64,000 nt of DNA from WHSW01 sp963781265 (GTDB lineage: Bacteria > Actinomycetota > Thermoleophilia > Solirubrobacterales > 70-9), in the NCBI GenBank assembly GCA_963781265.1, contig CAWAFH010000018.1:496001-560000 (forward strand), read 5' to 3'. Positions 56,005 through 63,289 of this stretch are shown here, one piece after another. The notes under the pieces were generated by a model, which was given only the letters and a program-made list of their open reading frames with translations, was not told the origin of the DNA and did not search any database. Made by a program: the position numbers and the translations under genes. Within the stretch, counting starts at the first letter, position 1; every line of letters starts with the position of its first letter.

Positions 56005-56400
56005 TCAGCTGACGCAGCCGACGGTCTTGGTGAAGAAGATCAGCGGTACGCCCGGCTTGGGCTCCGGGACCGTGCCGAACTCGTCGGCGTCGCGCTTGCG
56101 GAACATCAGGAACTCGCAGCCGGCCGGGTTGGTCACCTTCCAGCCGCGGCGGATCTGGCCCTTGCGGATGAACTTGCGCGCCAGGCGCTTTGCCCGCTTG
56201 CAGCGGATCTCGGACGCCTTGACCTTCTCGCTGCCTCCGGCGCCGTTGCCCACCCTGCCACACGAGTCGAAGGACGCGCCGCCGCGAGCGGACGCTGCAC
56301 CGGCGCCCTGGGCGAGAAGCAGGCCGCCGCAGAGGAGCGCGGCGATCAGAGCTACCGCCGCGCAGCGGAGCGCGGGCTGGCGCGAGTCGACCGTATGCAT
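56005..56400 (-). CDS. Small secreted cysteine-containing protein
   Basis: 131 residues. Signal peptide CAAVALIAALLCGGLLLAQGAGA (hydrophobic, A-x-A). The mature part is basic, with four cysteines spaced as two likely disulfides (DSCGRVG, EIRCKRAKRL, AGCEFLMF, TVGCVS) and a Lys/Arg-rich helix 'RLARKFIRKGQIRRGWKV'. No family recognised. ATG 56400 is 6 nt after TAGCGT (- strand 56412-56407), a leaderless arrangement. The gene is convergent with the GT4 gene and lies downstream of the acyltransferase, but has its own promoter. Confidence 0.75.
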   Translation of the reverse strand: MHTVDSRQPALRCAAVALIAALLCGGLLLAQGAGAASARGGASFDSCGRVGNGAGGSEKVKASEIRCKRAKRLARKFIRKGQIRRGWKVTNPAGCEFLMFRKRDADEFGTVPEPKPGVPLIFFTKTVGCVS

Positions 56401-56406
56401 GATCCG

Positions 56407-56412
56407 ACGCTA
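56407..56412 (-). promoter_or_regulatory. -10 box of a leaderless promoter
   Basis: TAGCGT on the - strand, 6 nt before ATG 56400. Confidence 0.55.
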
Positions 56413-56457
56413 CCACCGTCGCGGCCGCCCGTCGGGGTTCTTGGACGAAAGGCGGAG

Positions 56458-57078
56458 CTAGGGCTCGACCGGGTCCGGCCAGCGGAGTTGCCGCGGCGTC
56501 TCGCGCATCCGGATCAGCTTTGCCGGCACGCCGCCGACGACGGCGTTGGCGCGGACGTCCTTGGTGACGACCGCGTTCGTGCCGAGGATCGAGTTGTCGC
56601 CGACCCGGACCCCGCGCAGGACGCAGGCGCCGTACCCGATCCAGACGTTGGAGCCGACCTCGACCTCGCGCATGTAGATGCCCTGGAGGCGGATCGGGCG
56701 CTCGACCTCGACGACGCCGTGGTCGAAGTCGATGAACATCGCGCGGTCGGCGATCACGCACTGTTCGCCGATTCGCACCCGCCGGTAGGCCGAGATCGTG
56801 CACTCCTGGCCGAGCACCGACTTCGCGCCGATCACCACCTCCCCCTCGTGGCATCGGATCTTGGTGCCGTCGCCGATCCAGACGAAGCGCCCGAAGCGGA
56901 CCTTGCCGCGGCGGGCGATCTGGATCTGCAGGTCCTTGCCGAAGAAGACCGGGCCGTCGGTCTCCCATCGCCAGCCGGAGACGGTCAGGTACCGCCGCCA
57001 CAGATAGCGCCACAGCAGCCGCGCGTAGCGCAGGTTGAGCATCTTGTTCGCGGCGAGGAATCGAACTGTCCGGATCAC
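56458..57078 (-). CDS. Hexapeptide-repeat O-acyltransferase
   Basis: 206 residues. It is a left-handed beta-helix with repeated [I/V]-G-x(4) hexads: KVRFGRFVWIGDGTKIRCHEG region, EVVIGAKSVLGQ, 'VWIGYGACVLRGVRVGDNSILG', and the CAT-like ending NAVVGGVPAKLIRM. The family adds acetyl or acyl groups to sugars. Mycobacterial MGLP clusters also contain such an acyltransferase (Rv3034c), consistent with a role together with the GT4 and GH57 genes, but this is inference. GTG 57078 is 10 nt after TAGAGT, part of a divergent promoter shared with meaB. Confidence 0.88.
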   Translation of the reverse strand: MIRTVRFLAANKMLNLRYARLLWRYLWRRYLTVSGWRWETDGPVFFGKDLQIQIARRGKVRFGRFVWIGDGTKIRCHEGEVVIGAKSVLGQECTISAYRRVRIGEQCVIADRAMFIDFDHGVVEVERPIRLQGIYMREVEVGSNVWIGYGACVLRGVRVGDNSILGTNAVVTKDVRANAVVGGVPAKLIRMRETPRQLRWPDPVEP

Positions 57079-57088
57079 GGCGGCGCGG

Positions 57089-57098
57089 ACTCTAGACT
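57089..57098. promoter_or_regulatory. CTAG-centred divergent double -10 element
   Basis: ACTCTAGACT. + strand TAGACT (57093-57098) is 9 nt before GTG 57108 (meaB); - strand TAGAGT (57094-57089) is 10 nt before GTG 57078. The two boxes share the central TA. Confidence 0.6.
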
Positions 57099-57107
57099 CG
57101 TCGCCCC

Positions 57108-58067
57108 GTGGCTGACTCGACCGCTACCGATTCGCTCGCCGAGCGCCTGGTCGCCGGCGACAAGCGGGCTCTGGCCCGCGCGATCAGCCTGGTCGAAAAC
57201 CACGACCCGCAGGGCGACCGGCTCGTGGCCGAGCTGTTCCCCAAGACCGGCTCGGCCCGGATCGTCGGCCTGACCGGCCCGCCCGGGGTCGGCAAGAGCA
57301 CCCTCATCGGGGCGCTGTGCGGCGAGCTGCGCAAGCGCGACCGCGAGGTCGGCGTGCTCTCGATCGACCCCTCGAGCCCGTTCACGCAGGGCGCCGTGCT
57401 CGGCGATCGGATCCGTCTCTCCGAGCACTTCCTCGACCCGGGCGTGTTCATCCGCTCGATGGCGACCCGCGGCTCGCTCGGCGGCCTTGCGGAGGCGGCG
57501 CTGCAGGCGGCGCTGCTGATGGACGCGTCGGGCAAGGACGACGTCCTGCTCGAGACGGTCGGCGTCGGCCAGGGGGAGATCGACGTGATCGACCACGCCG
57601 ACACCGTCGTGCTCGCGCTGATGCCCGGCTCTGGCGACTCGATCCAGGCGTTGAAGGCGGGGGTGATGGAGATCCCCGACGTGATCTGCGTCAACAAGGC
57701 CGACCACCCCCTCGCCAACACGATGATCCGTGAGGTCAAGTCCGTGCTGGCGCTCGGGCCCGATCGCGACTGGAAGGTCCCGGTGATCCGGACCGAGGCC
57801 ATGAAGGGGGAGGGGATCGAGGAGCTGCTCGCCGCGATCGACGCTCACGGCGAGCGGATCGCGGCCGCCGGCACCCTCGCCGAGCGCCGCGCCCGCAACC
57901 TGCGCGCCGAGGTGCTCGGGATCGCCGCCGCTCGGATGCGCCGCGAGCTCGAGGCGAAGGCGGCCGCCGATCCCAATTGGGCGGAGCTGCTGGAGCGCGT
58001 CGTCAGGCGCGAGATCGATCCGGCGACCGCGGCTCGCGAGCTCTTGGAGCGCGAGCTCGATGACTGA
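57108..58067 (+). CDS. meaB: Methylmalonyl-CoA mutase-associated GTPase MeaB
   Basis: 319 residues. G3E-family GTPase with P-loop GLTGPPGVGKSTLIGAL (~54-70), 'VGVLSIDPSSPFTQGAVLGDRIRL', RSMATRGSLGGL, LLETVGVGQGE and NKAD. It protects and reactivates adenosylcobalamin-dependent methylmalonyl-CoA mutase (propionate and odd-chain catabolism). The mutase genes are not in the window. GTG 57108 is 9 nt after TAGACT. It overlaps the next gene by 8 nt. Confidence 0.95.
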   Translation: MADSTATDSLAERLVAGDKRALARAISLVENHDPQGDRLVAELFPKTGSARIVGLTGPPGVGKSTLIGALCGELRKRDREVGVLSIDPSSPFTQGAVLGDRIRLSEHFLDPGVFIRSMATRGSLGGLAEAALQAALLMDASGKDDVLLETVGVGQGEIDVIDHADTVVLALMPGSGDSIQALKAGVMEIPDVICVNKADHPLANTMIREVKSVLALGPDRDWKVPVIRTEAMKGEGIEELLAAIDAHGERIAAAGTLAERRARNLRAEVLGIAAARMRRELEAKAAADPNWAELLERVVRREIDPATAARELLERELDD

Positions 58068-58464
58068 ACGCGCGGACCCGGGCGCCCGCTCGGGCGCCGA
58101 CGCTGTGCGCGGGTGGACCGGCCACCGCCTGGACGAGCTCGCCGGCGGCCACGTCGGCAGGCTCGAAGGCTGCTTCGTGGACGAGTCCAGCGGGGAGGCT
58201 GAGTGGCTGCTCGCCCGGATGGGGCGCTTCGGCCACTACACCCTGGTCCCGGCCCGCGACGCGGTCGAGGGAGTCGGCCACGTGTGGGTTCCCTACACCC
58301 GCGACCTGATCCGCAAGGCGCCGAGGGCCGACCCGAACGAGCCGCTGCTCGCCGGCGCCGAGCGCAAGCTGCTCGAGCACTACGGCATCGCCGTCGACGC
58401 CGGCCGCGCGAGTGAACTGGCCGAGCGCGCCGACGACGCGGTCAGCGCCCGCCCGGCCGGCTGA
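58060..58464 (+). CDS. PRC-barrel-like domain protein
   Basis: 134 residues. The N-terminal half has the PRC-barrel pattern WTGHRLDELAGGHVGRLEGCFVDE, 'WLLARMGRFGHYTLVPARDAVEG' and HVWVPYTRDLIRKAP. The C-terminal half 'AERKLLEHYGIAVDAG' is a short helical tail seen in actinobacterial PRC-barrel proteins. Such domains bind RNA or photosynthetic/respiratory components; the role here is unknown. ATG 58060 lies inside the meaB 3' end, so the two are co-transcribed. Confidence 0.82.
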   Translation: MTERADPGARSGADAVRGWTGHRLDELAGGHVGRLEGCFVDESSGEAEWLLARMGRFGHYTLVPARDAVEGVGHVWVPYTRDLIRKAPRADPNEPLLAGAERKLLEHYGIAVDAGRASELAERADDAVSARPAG

Positions 58465-58485
58465 CCGGGATCTCGCTCGTCCGCC

Positions 58486-58701
58486 TCAGGCGGCGAGCCG
58501 CCGGTTGCGCGCGTCCGAGATCCGCGTCCAGGCGTCCGTGAACGACAGCGCCTCCGCGAAGCTTCTCGCCTTCGGCGAGAGCTCGTGACGCTTGCCGTCG
58601 AGACGGCTGACGCAGATCGGGATCACGACCGCCGGCGTTTCCAGCTCATCACGCAGGGAGGCCATCTGCTGCCACCGTGCGTTGCTCTCCATGCTTCCCA
58701 T
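58486..58701 (-). CDS. Small hypothetical protein
   Basis: 71 residues, soluble, no family recognised. Pattern 'MASLRDELETPAVVIPICVSRLDGKRHELS' (a short beta region) and a C-terminal helix SFAEALSFTDAWTRISDARNRR. ATG 58701 has one of the best ribosome-binding sites in the window (GGGGGAGGAG, 3 nt spacing), which supports real translation. The upstream ~150 nt (58702-58855) holds its promoter, but no clear -35/-10 pair was found. It is convergent with the PRC-barrel gene. Confidence 0.65.
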   Translation of the reverse strand: MGSMESNARWQQMASLRDELETPAVVIPICVSRLDGKRHELSPKARSFAEALSFTDAWTRISDARNRRLAA

Positions 58702-58855
58702 CGGCTCCTCCCCCGGTCACATCCGGGGCCTGGGACAGTGATCGGCGCGAGTGTAAGCGCAGTCGTCGGACGCAAAACACGTGCGAATTCCAACGAAGCC
58801 GCAAACTGGGGCAAAGACGCCTCACGCGAGTGTCCGAGCGGGTTTGCGCGCGCCG

Positions 58856-59989
58856 CTAGCAGCCCAGGGCGCGCGCGATCACCATCTGCTGCACCTCGTC
58901 GGTGCCCTCGCCGATGGTGAGGATCTTGGCGTCGCGGTAAAACCGGCAGACGGGGTACTCCTCGATGTACCCATAGCCGCCGTGGATCTGGACGGCCTCC
59001 TCGGTCGCCCGGACCGCGAGCCGGCCGGTGATCAACTTCGCCTGCGCCGCGGTCAGGGTGAAGTTCTGGCCCGCGTCCTTCTCGCGCGCCGCGCGGTAGG
59101 TGAGCAGGCGCGCCGCCTCGAGCTCGGCCGAGATGTCGGCGATCTTCGCCTGGATCGCCTGGAACTTCGAGATCGGCTGTCCGAACGCTCGCCGCTCCTT
59201 CGCGTAGGCGAGAGCCTCGTCGAGCGCTCCCTGGGCGAGCCCGACGCCCATCGCCGCGACCCCGATCCGGCCGATGTCGAGGATGTGCAGGAACTGCTTG
59301 AAGCCGGCGCCGCGCGGGCCGAGCAGGTTCTCCTCGGGGACGCGGCAGTCGGTGAAGGTCAGCGGCCTGGTGTCGGACGCGTTCCACCCCATCTTCCGGT
59401 ACGGCTCGCCGGCCTCGTACCCCGGCCTCCCGCGCTCGACGATCAGGTTCGAGATCTCGTTCTCGCCCGTGACCGCGGTGATCGCCACGTGGCCGGAGAT
59501 CTCGGTGCCGGCGTTGGTGATGAACTGCTTCGCGCCGTCGATGACCCACTCGCCGCCGTCGAGGCGGGCGCGGGTCTGGGTGTTGCCGGCGTCCGATCCC
59601 GCCTCGGGCTCGGTCAGCCCGAAGGCGCCGAGCTTGCGCCCCGCGCACAGGTCGGGCAGCAGCCGTTCCTTCTGCTCGTCCGAGCCGAACAGGTAGACCG
59701 GTTGGGTGCCGAGCGAGGTATGGGCGCAAAGCGTGATCGCGACCGACGAGTCGATCCGGGTCAGCTCCTCGACCGCGAGCGCATAGGCGAGCGTGTCGCC
59801 GCCCCCGCCACCGACGCTCTCGGGAAAGGGGATTCCCATCAGATCGAGCTCGCCCATCTTCGCGACGAGCTCGTACGGGAACGCCTTCGTGCGGTCGAGC
59901 TCGCCGGCGACCGGGGCCACCTCGCCGCGGGCAAAGTCGCGGACCGTGTCGCGCAGCAGGCGCTGCTCGTCTGAGAGCTGGAAGTCCAA
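58856..59989 (-). CDS. Acyl-CoA dehydrogenase
   Basis: 377 residues. It is an FAD-dependent ACAD: 'FQLSDEQRLLRDTVRDFARGEVAPVAGELD', GIPFPESVGGGGGDTLAYALAVEELTRID region, 'GAFGLTEPEAGSDAGNTQTRA' (FAD loop), WVIDGAKQFITNAG, 'RRAFGQPISKFQAIQAKIADISAE', and 'EEAVQIHGGYGYIEEYPVCRFYRDAKILTI' with the catalytic-base Glu in the Y-I-E-E-Y-P loop. This glutamate position is typical of short/medium-chain enzymes. ATG 59989. It lies 12 nt after the HxlR gene stop on the same strand, so it may be co-regulated. Confidence 0.95.
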   Translation of the reverse strand: MDFQLSDEQRLLRDTVRDFARGEVAPVAGELDRTKAFPYELVAKMGELDLMGIPFPESVGGGGGDTLAYALAVEELTRIDSSVAITLCAHTSLGTQPVYLFGSDEQKERLLPDLCAGRKLGAFGLTEPEAGSDAGNTQTRARLDGGEWVIDGAKQFITNAGTEISGHVAITAVTGENEISNLIVERGRPGYEAGEPYRKMGWNASDTRPLTFTDCRVPEENLLGPRGAGFKQFLHILDIGRIGVAAMGVGLAQGALDEALAYAKERRAFGQPISKFQAIQAKIADISAELEAARLLTYRAAREKDAGQNFTLTAAQAKLITGRLAVRATEEAVQIHGGYGYIEEYPVCRFYRDAKILTIGEGTDEVQQMVIARALGC

Positions 59990-60001
59990 GGGTGGCGGAG
60001 C

Positions 60002-60487
60002 TTACGCGGCGTGCACGGTGCCGAGCGCCCGTTCGTCGCTGGGCGCGCCGGGCCCGTACTCGGAGTACGCGTCGCGGGCCCCCAGGCGCTCGCCGCACTT
60101 CGCGCAACTGCCGCGGTCGTCGACCAGCCCGCCGCAGCGCTTGTGGCGGATCAGCATCGGCGGGCCCTCGGGCTCGGACAGGTAGCGGTCACCCCAGTGC
60201 ATCATCGAGATCATCACCGGCCACAGGTCGAGGCCCTTCTCGGTGAGGAAGTACTCGTAGCGGGGCGGGCGCTCCTGGTAGCGGCGCTTCTCGAGGATGT
60301 CCTCCTCGACCAGCCGTGCGAGCCGGTTCGAGAGGACGTTGCGCGCGACGCCGAGGTTGTCCTGGATCTGATCGAAGCGCCGGCGGCCGTCGAAGACGTC
60401 GCGGATCACGAGCAGCGTCCAGCGCTCACCGAGCACCTCGAGCGTCCGGGCGATCGAACACGCCTGGTCATAGTCGCGATTGAGCAC
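60002..60487 (-). CDS. HxlR-family regulator with C-terminal zinc-ribbon-like tail
   Basis: 161 residues. Winged helix 'CSIARTLEVLGERWTLLVIRDVFDGRRRFDQIQ', NLGVARNVLSNRLARLVEEDIL and 'YEYFLTEKGLDLWPVMI'. The tail contains KRCGGLVDDRGSCAKCGERLGA, a likely metal-binding Cys set (C-x8-C-x2-C). GTG 60487 is chosen because a good promoter (TTGCGT-N17-GACAAT, 60523-60495) places the -10 box 7 nt upstream. The longer frame would start inside the -35 box. Inverted repeats cover both promoter elements, suggesting autoregulation and control of the divergent thioesterase operon. Confidence 0.9.
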   Translation of the reverse strand: MLNRDYDQACSIARTLEVLGERWTLLVIRDVFDGRRRFDQIQDNLGVARNVLSNRLARLVEEDILEKRRYQERPPRYEYFLTEKGLDLWPVMISMMHWGDRYLSEPEGPPMLIRHKRCGGLVDDRGSCAKCGERLGARDAYSEYGPGAPSDERALGTVHAA

Positions 60488-60539
60488 GAGTGTGATTGTC
60501 GCACACTCGGTTGCATCACGCAACTAAGCCTGTTAGCTT
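60487..60539. promoter_or_regulatory. Divergent promoters with two inverted-repeat operators
   Basis: - strand: TTGCGT (60523-60518), N17, GACAAT (60500-60495). + strand: TTGCAT (60511-60516), N17, TAGCTT (60534-60539). GTTGC-N5-GCAAC (60510-60524) overlaps both -35 boxes; CGAGTGTG-N7-CACACTCG (60487-60509) covers the - strand -10 region. Confidence 0.75.
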
Positions 60540-60572
60540 CGGTTTTGTCAAGCAACCCGGCCGAAGGAGGCC

Positions 60573-60671
60573 ATGATGACGCTGATCGAGATCGCACCCG
60601 TGCAGGTCGACCTGACCCTCGACGAGATCATCGCCGACCTCGCCTACCCGTACGCGGGGGAGCGAGCGTGA
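60573..60671 (+). CDS. 32-residue micropeptide, translationally coupled to a thioesterase
   Basis: Reads MMTLIEIAPVQVDLTLDEII then ADLAYPYAGERA and a stop; acidic, no transmembrane helix. The ribosome-binding site GAAGGAGG lies 2 nt before ATG 60573. The TGA stop overlaps the GTG start of the thioesterase gene (GTGA), so reading this peptide would couple translation. It may be a real small protein or just a leader. No family recognised. Confidence 0.6.
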   Translation: MMTLIEIAPVQVDLTLDEIIADLAYPYAGERA

Positions 60672-61204
60672 CCTCGGTCGAGGCGGCGGCCGAGCACGCG
60701 CGGCGAGCCCCGGAGGCGACCAGGTCGCGGACGCTTCAGTGGCAGGACCCGCTGTCGGTCGCCGCCGCCGGGGCGCAGATGAAGGGGATCGACTACATGC
60801 GAGCGCTCGCCGCGGGCGAGCTGCCGCCGGCGCCGATCGCGGTGCTGATGAACATGGAGCCGGTCGACCTCGAGCCGGGTCGCGCGACCTTCGAGGGGCG
60901 GCCGGAGGAGGAGCACTACAACCCGATCGGCGTCGTTCACGGCGGCTACGCGTCGACGCTGCTCGACTCGGCCCTCGGTTGCGCCGTGCACACGACGCTG
61001 GAGCTGGGCGAGGCCTACACGACGCTCACCCTCGAGGTGAAGATGGTCCGGCCGGTCAGCGCCGCGGTCGAGCGGGTCCGCGCGGAGGCGGAGGTCCTTC
61101 ACCGCGGGCGCCGTCAGGCGACGGCGCAGGCGCAGCTCATCGACGTGGCGAGCGGGAAGCTGCTCGCCCACGGGACCTCGACCTGCATGATCATCGGTTC
61201 CTGA
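60668..61204 (+). CDS. PaaI-type hotdog thioesterase
   Basis: 178 residues. Hotdog fold with 'YNPIGVVHGGYASTLLDSALGCAVHTTL' (H-G-G catalytic/CoA loop), 'LTLEVKMVRPVSA', VRAEAEVLHRGRRQATAQAQL and 'SGKLLAHGTSTCMI', characteristic of PaaI/YbgC-like acyl-CoA thioesterases. It releases free acids from (aryl)acyl-CoAs and prevents CoA trapping; the substrate is unknown. GTG 60668 overlaps the stop of the micropeptide gene. Transcription from the HxlR-controlled divergent promoter links it to the neighbouring acyl-CoA dehydrogenase and suggests an inducible acid-catabolic function. Confidence 0.9.
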   Translation: MTSVEAAAEHARRAPEATRSRTLQWQDPLSVAAAGAQMKGIDYMRALAAGELPPAPIAVLMNMEPVDLEPGRATFEGRPEEEHYNPIGVVHGGYASTLLDSALGCAVHTTLELGEAYTTLTLEVKMVRPVSAAVERVRAEAEVLHRGRRQATAQAQLIDVASGKLLAHGTSTCMIIGS

Positions 61205-61216
61205 CCCGGCCGGCCC

Positions 61217-62668
61217 CTAGGCGCTGAGGTCGGCGGCGAGCCGGATCAGCAGGCGGGTGCCGAACCCGGTGGCACCCGAGCCGACGTACTCGCGGCCGGT
61301 GTCCCAGGCGGTCCCCGCGATGTCGAGGTGCACCCACGGCACCTCGTCGACGAACTCCTCGAGGAACGAGGCGGCGTAGATCGTCCCCGCCTTGCGCTTC
61401 GCCGCGGCGTTCGTGAGGTCGGCGACGCTGCCCTTGGTGAGCGCCTTGTACTCGTCATGCAGCGGCAGGCGCCAGGCGAGCTCGCCGCTTTCGGCGGCCG
61501 CGGCGCCGACGGTCGCCGCCCAACCGTCGTCGTTGGAGATCAGCGCCGCGTAGGTGGAGCCGAGCGCGACCACGACGGCCCCGGTCAGCGTGGCCAGGTC
61601 GACGAGGCGCTCGGCGCCGAGCTCGCGGACGGCGTAGGTCAGCGCGTCGGCGAGGATCAGTCGGCCCTCGGCGTCGGTGTTGTTGACCTCGACCGTCTTG
61701 CCGTTCAGCTGGGTGATGACGTCGCCGGGCTTGATCGCGGTCCCGCTCGGCATGTTCTCGGTCGACGGAACGACCGCGACCAGATCGAGCTCGAGCCCGA
61801 GCTCGGCGATCGCCGCGAACGCCTCGATCACCGCGGCGCCGCCGGACATGTCGAACTTCATCTCGTGCATGCCGGCCGACGGCTTGATCGAGATCCCGCC
61901 GCTGTCGAACGTGACGGCCTTGCCGACGAGGCCGACCCGGGGCCCCTCGCCGCCGCCGGAGTAGCGCAGCGAGATCAGCCGCGGGTCGGTCGCGGTTCCC
62001 TGGGAGACGGCGACCAGGCCGCCCATCCCGGCCGCGGCGATCGCCTCGCGGTCGAGCACCTCGACCTCGACCCGATCGTGCTCGGCGGCGATCTCGGTGG
62101 CCCGCTCGGCGAGCGCCGTCGGAGTGAGCTCGTTCGACGGCAGGTTCTGGAGGGTGCGGGTCCGGTTGGCGGCGTCCGCGGCGACGGCGGCGACCCGCGC
62201 CGCGCCCTCGACCGCCTGCTGATCGGCGCTCGCTGCGATCAGGCTGAGCCGCTCGATCGCGGCCGGTCGCGGGTCCTCGTCGTCGCGCGAGCGATAGCGG
62301 TCGAACCGGTAGCCGGCAAGGATCGTCCCCTCGACGATCGCGGCCGCCGCCGCGGCCGCTTCGGCTGCCGCGGGCAGCGCCCACGCGATCGACTTCGCGT
62401 CGAGCCCGGCGGCGCGCTTGGCGGCGATCGCGGCGGCGACGCGCAGCCGCTCGGGGTCGAGCTTCGCCGGCTCCCCGAGACCGATGACGAGCGCCGTCGC
62501 CGGCCCGTCGGGGTGCAGGACGGCAGCCTGCTTGAAGGCGCTCTTGGCGGTCCCGGCGCCGCGCGCGCCGGCGAGCTCCGCCGGGAGTGAGGCGCCGTCG
62601 GCCAGTCCGGCGATGACGACGTCGGCGTCGACCTCGGCCAAGCTCGCTGTGGTCACCTGCACCTGCAC
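61217..62668 (-). CDS. pepA: Leucyl aminopeptidase (M17)
   Basis: 483 residues. N-terminal non-catalytic domain, then the M17 catalytic domain with 'GLVGKAVTFDSGGISIKPSAGMHEMKFDMSGGA' (metal ligands Lys, Asp), NTDAEGRLILADAL signature (metal Asp and Glu, catalytic Arg), 'ATLTGAVVVALG' and SFLEEFVDEVPWVHLDIAGTAW region. It removes N-terminal residues from peptides in the cytoplasm. GTG 62668 is 8 nt after TAGACT (- strand 62682-62677). It stands alone, convergent with the thioesterase gene. Confidence 0.95.
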   Translation of the reverse strand: MQVQVTTASLAEVDADVVIAGLADGASLPAELAGARGAGTAKSAFKQAAVLHPDGPATALVIGLGEPAKLDPERLRVAAAIAAKRAAGLDAKSIAWALPAAAEAAAAAAAIVEGTILAGYRFDRYRSRDDEDPRPAAIERLSLIAASADQQAVEGAARVAAVAADAANRTRTLQNLPSNELTPTALAERATEIAAEHDRVEVEVLDREAIAAAGMGGLVAVSQGTATDPRLISLRYSGGGEGPRVGLVGKAVTFDSGGISIKPSAGMHEMKFDMSGGAAVIEAFAAIAELGLELDLVAVVPSTENMPSGTAIKPGDVITQLNGKTVEVNNTDAEGRLILADALTYAVRELGAERLVDLATLTGAVVVALGSTYAALISNDDGWAATVGAAAAESGELAWRLPLHDEYKALTKGSVADLTNAAAKRKAGTIYAASFLEEFVDEVPWVHLDIAGTAWDTGREYVGSGATGFGTRLLIRLAADLSA

Positions 62669-62676
62669 GGCGCGCG

Positions 62677-62682
62677 AGTCTA
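62677..62682 (-). promoter_or_regulatory. -10 box of a leaderless promoter (pepA)
   Basis: TAGACT on the - strand, 8 nt before GTG 62668. Confidence 0.5.
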
Positions 62683-62785
62683 ACGGCGCGCCTGCGCCCG
62701 ATTAGTTTCTGCGTGGAGCCCGGTCTCTTGAACTGGCCTGTGCAACGAGCGCCGCCCTGGGGGCGGCGGCGAAAGGAGAGTCGCG

Positions 62786-63157
62786 ATGGGACAACCGGTC
62801 GTTCACTTCGAGGTCGTCGGACCTGACGGCGAGAAGGTGCGCAACTACTACAAGGAGATGTTCGGCTGGGAGGCCGACGCCAACAACCCGATGAACTACG
62901 GCCTGGTTCCGAAGGAGGGCAACACGACCTCCGCGGGCGACGGCATCGGCGGCGGGCTCGGCCAGGGCCCGGAGGGCTACGGGGGCCACGTCACGTTCTA
63001 TGTCGAGGTGCCCGACGTCGAGGCGTCGCTGGCCCAGGCCGAGAGCCTCGGGGGCTCCCGGGTGATGGGCCCGGAGACGATCATGGAGGGCGTCACGCTG
63101 GGGCTGTTCAACGACCCCGACGGCAATCTGATCGGAGTGCTCGAGGGCTCGAGCTAG
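62786..63157 (+). CDS. VOC-family protein (single-module glyoxalase fold)
   Basis: 123 residues. VOC pattern PVVHFEVVGPDGEKVRNYYKEMFGWEAD (H-F-E-V...Y-Y-x-x-x-F-G-W), 'GGHVTFYVEVPDVEASLAQAESLGG', and GLFNDPDGNLIGVLEG with the Asp-Pro-Asp-Gly-Asn loop. Proteins of this subtype (glyoxalase-like, ~120 residues) are abundant in actinobacteria and of unknown substrate. ATG 62786 has AAAGGAGAG 5 nt upstream. A strong hairpin follows at 63176-63203. Confidence 0.88.
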   Translation: MGQPVVHFEVVGPDGEKVRNYYKEMFGWEADANNPMNYGLVPKEGNTTSAGDGIGGGLGQGPEGYGGHVTFYVEVPDVEASLAQAESLGGSRVMGPETIMEGVTLGLFNDPDGNLIGVLEGSS

Positions 63158-63175
63158 CCGCCCTCCGACCGCCAC

Positions 63176-63203
63176 CAGGGCCCCGCTTCGCGGCGGGGCC
63201 CTG
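63176..63203 (+). terminator. GC-rich terminator-like hairpin
   Basis: Perfect 11-bp stem CAGGGCCCCGC/GCGGGGCCCTG with loop TTCGCG (63187-63192), 18 nt after the VOC stop codon. It lacks a T tract. Confidence 0.65.
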
Positions 63204-63289
63204 CCCGCAGGCGGGCGCGATCGCGGCCCGCTTGACTAGCATCTGAGCCGACCCTGCGCGGCCCTCGCCGCCGACACAGAAAGGCTTCG

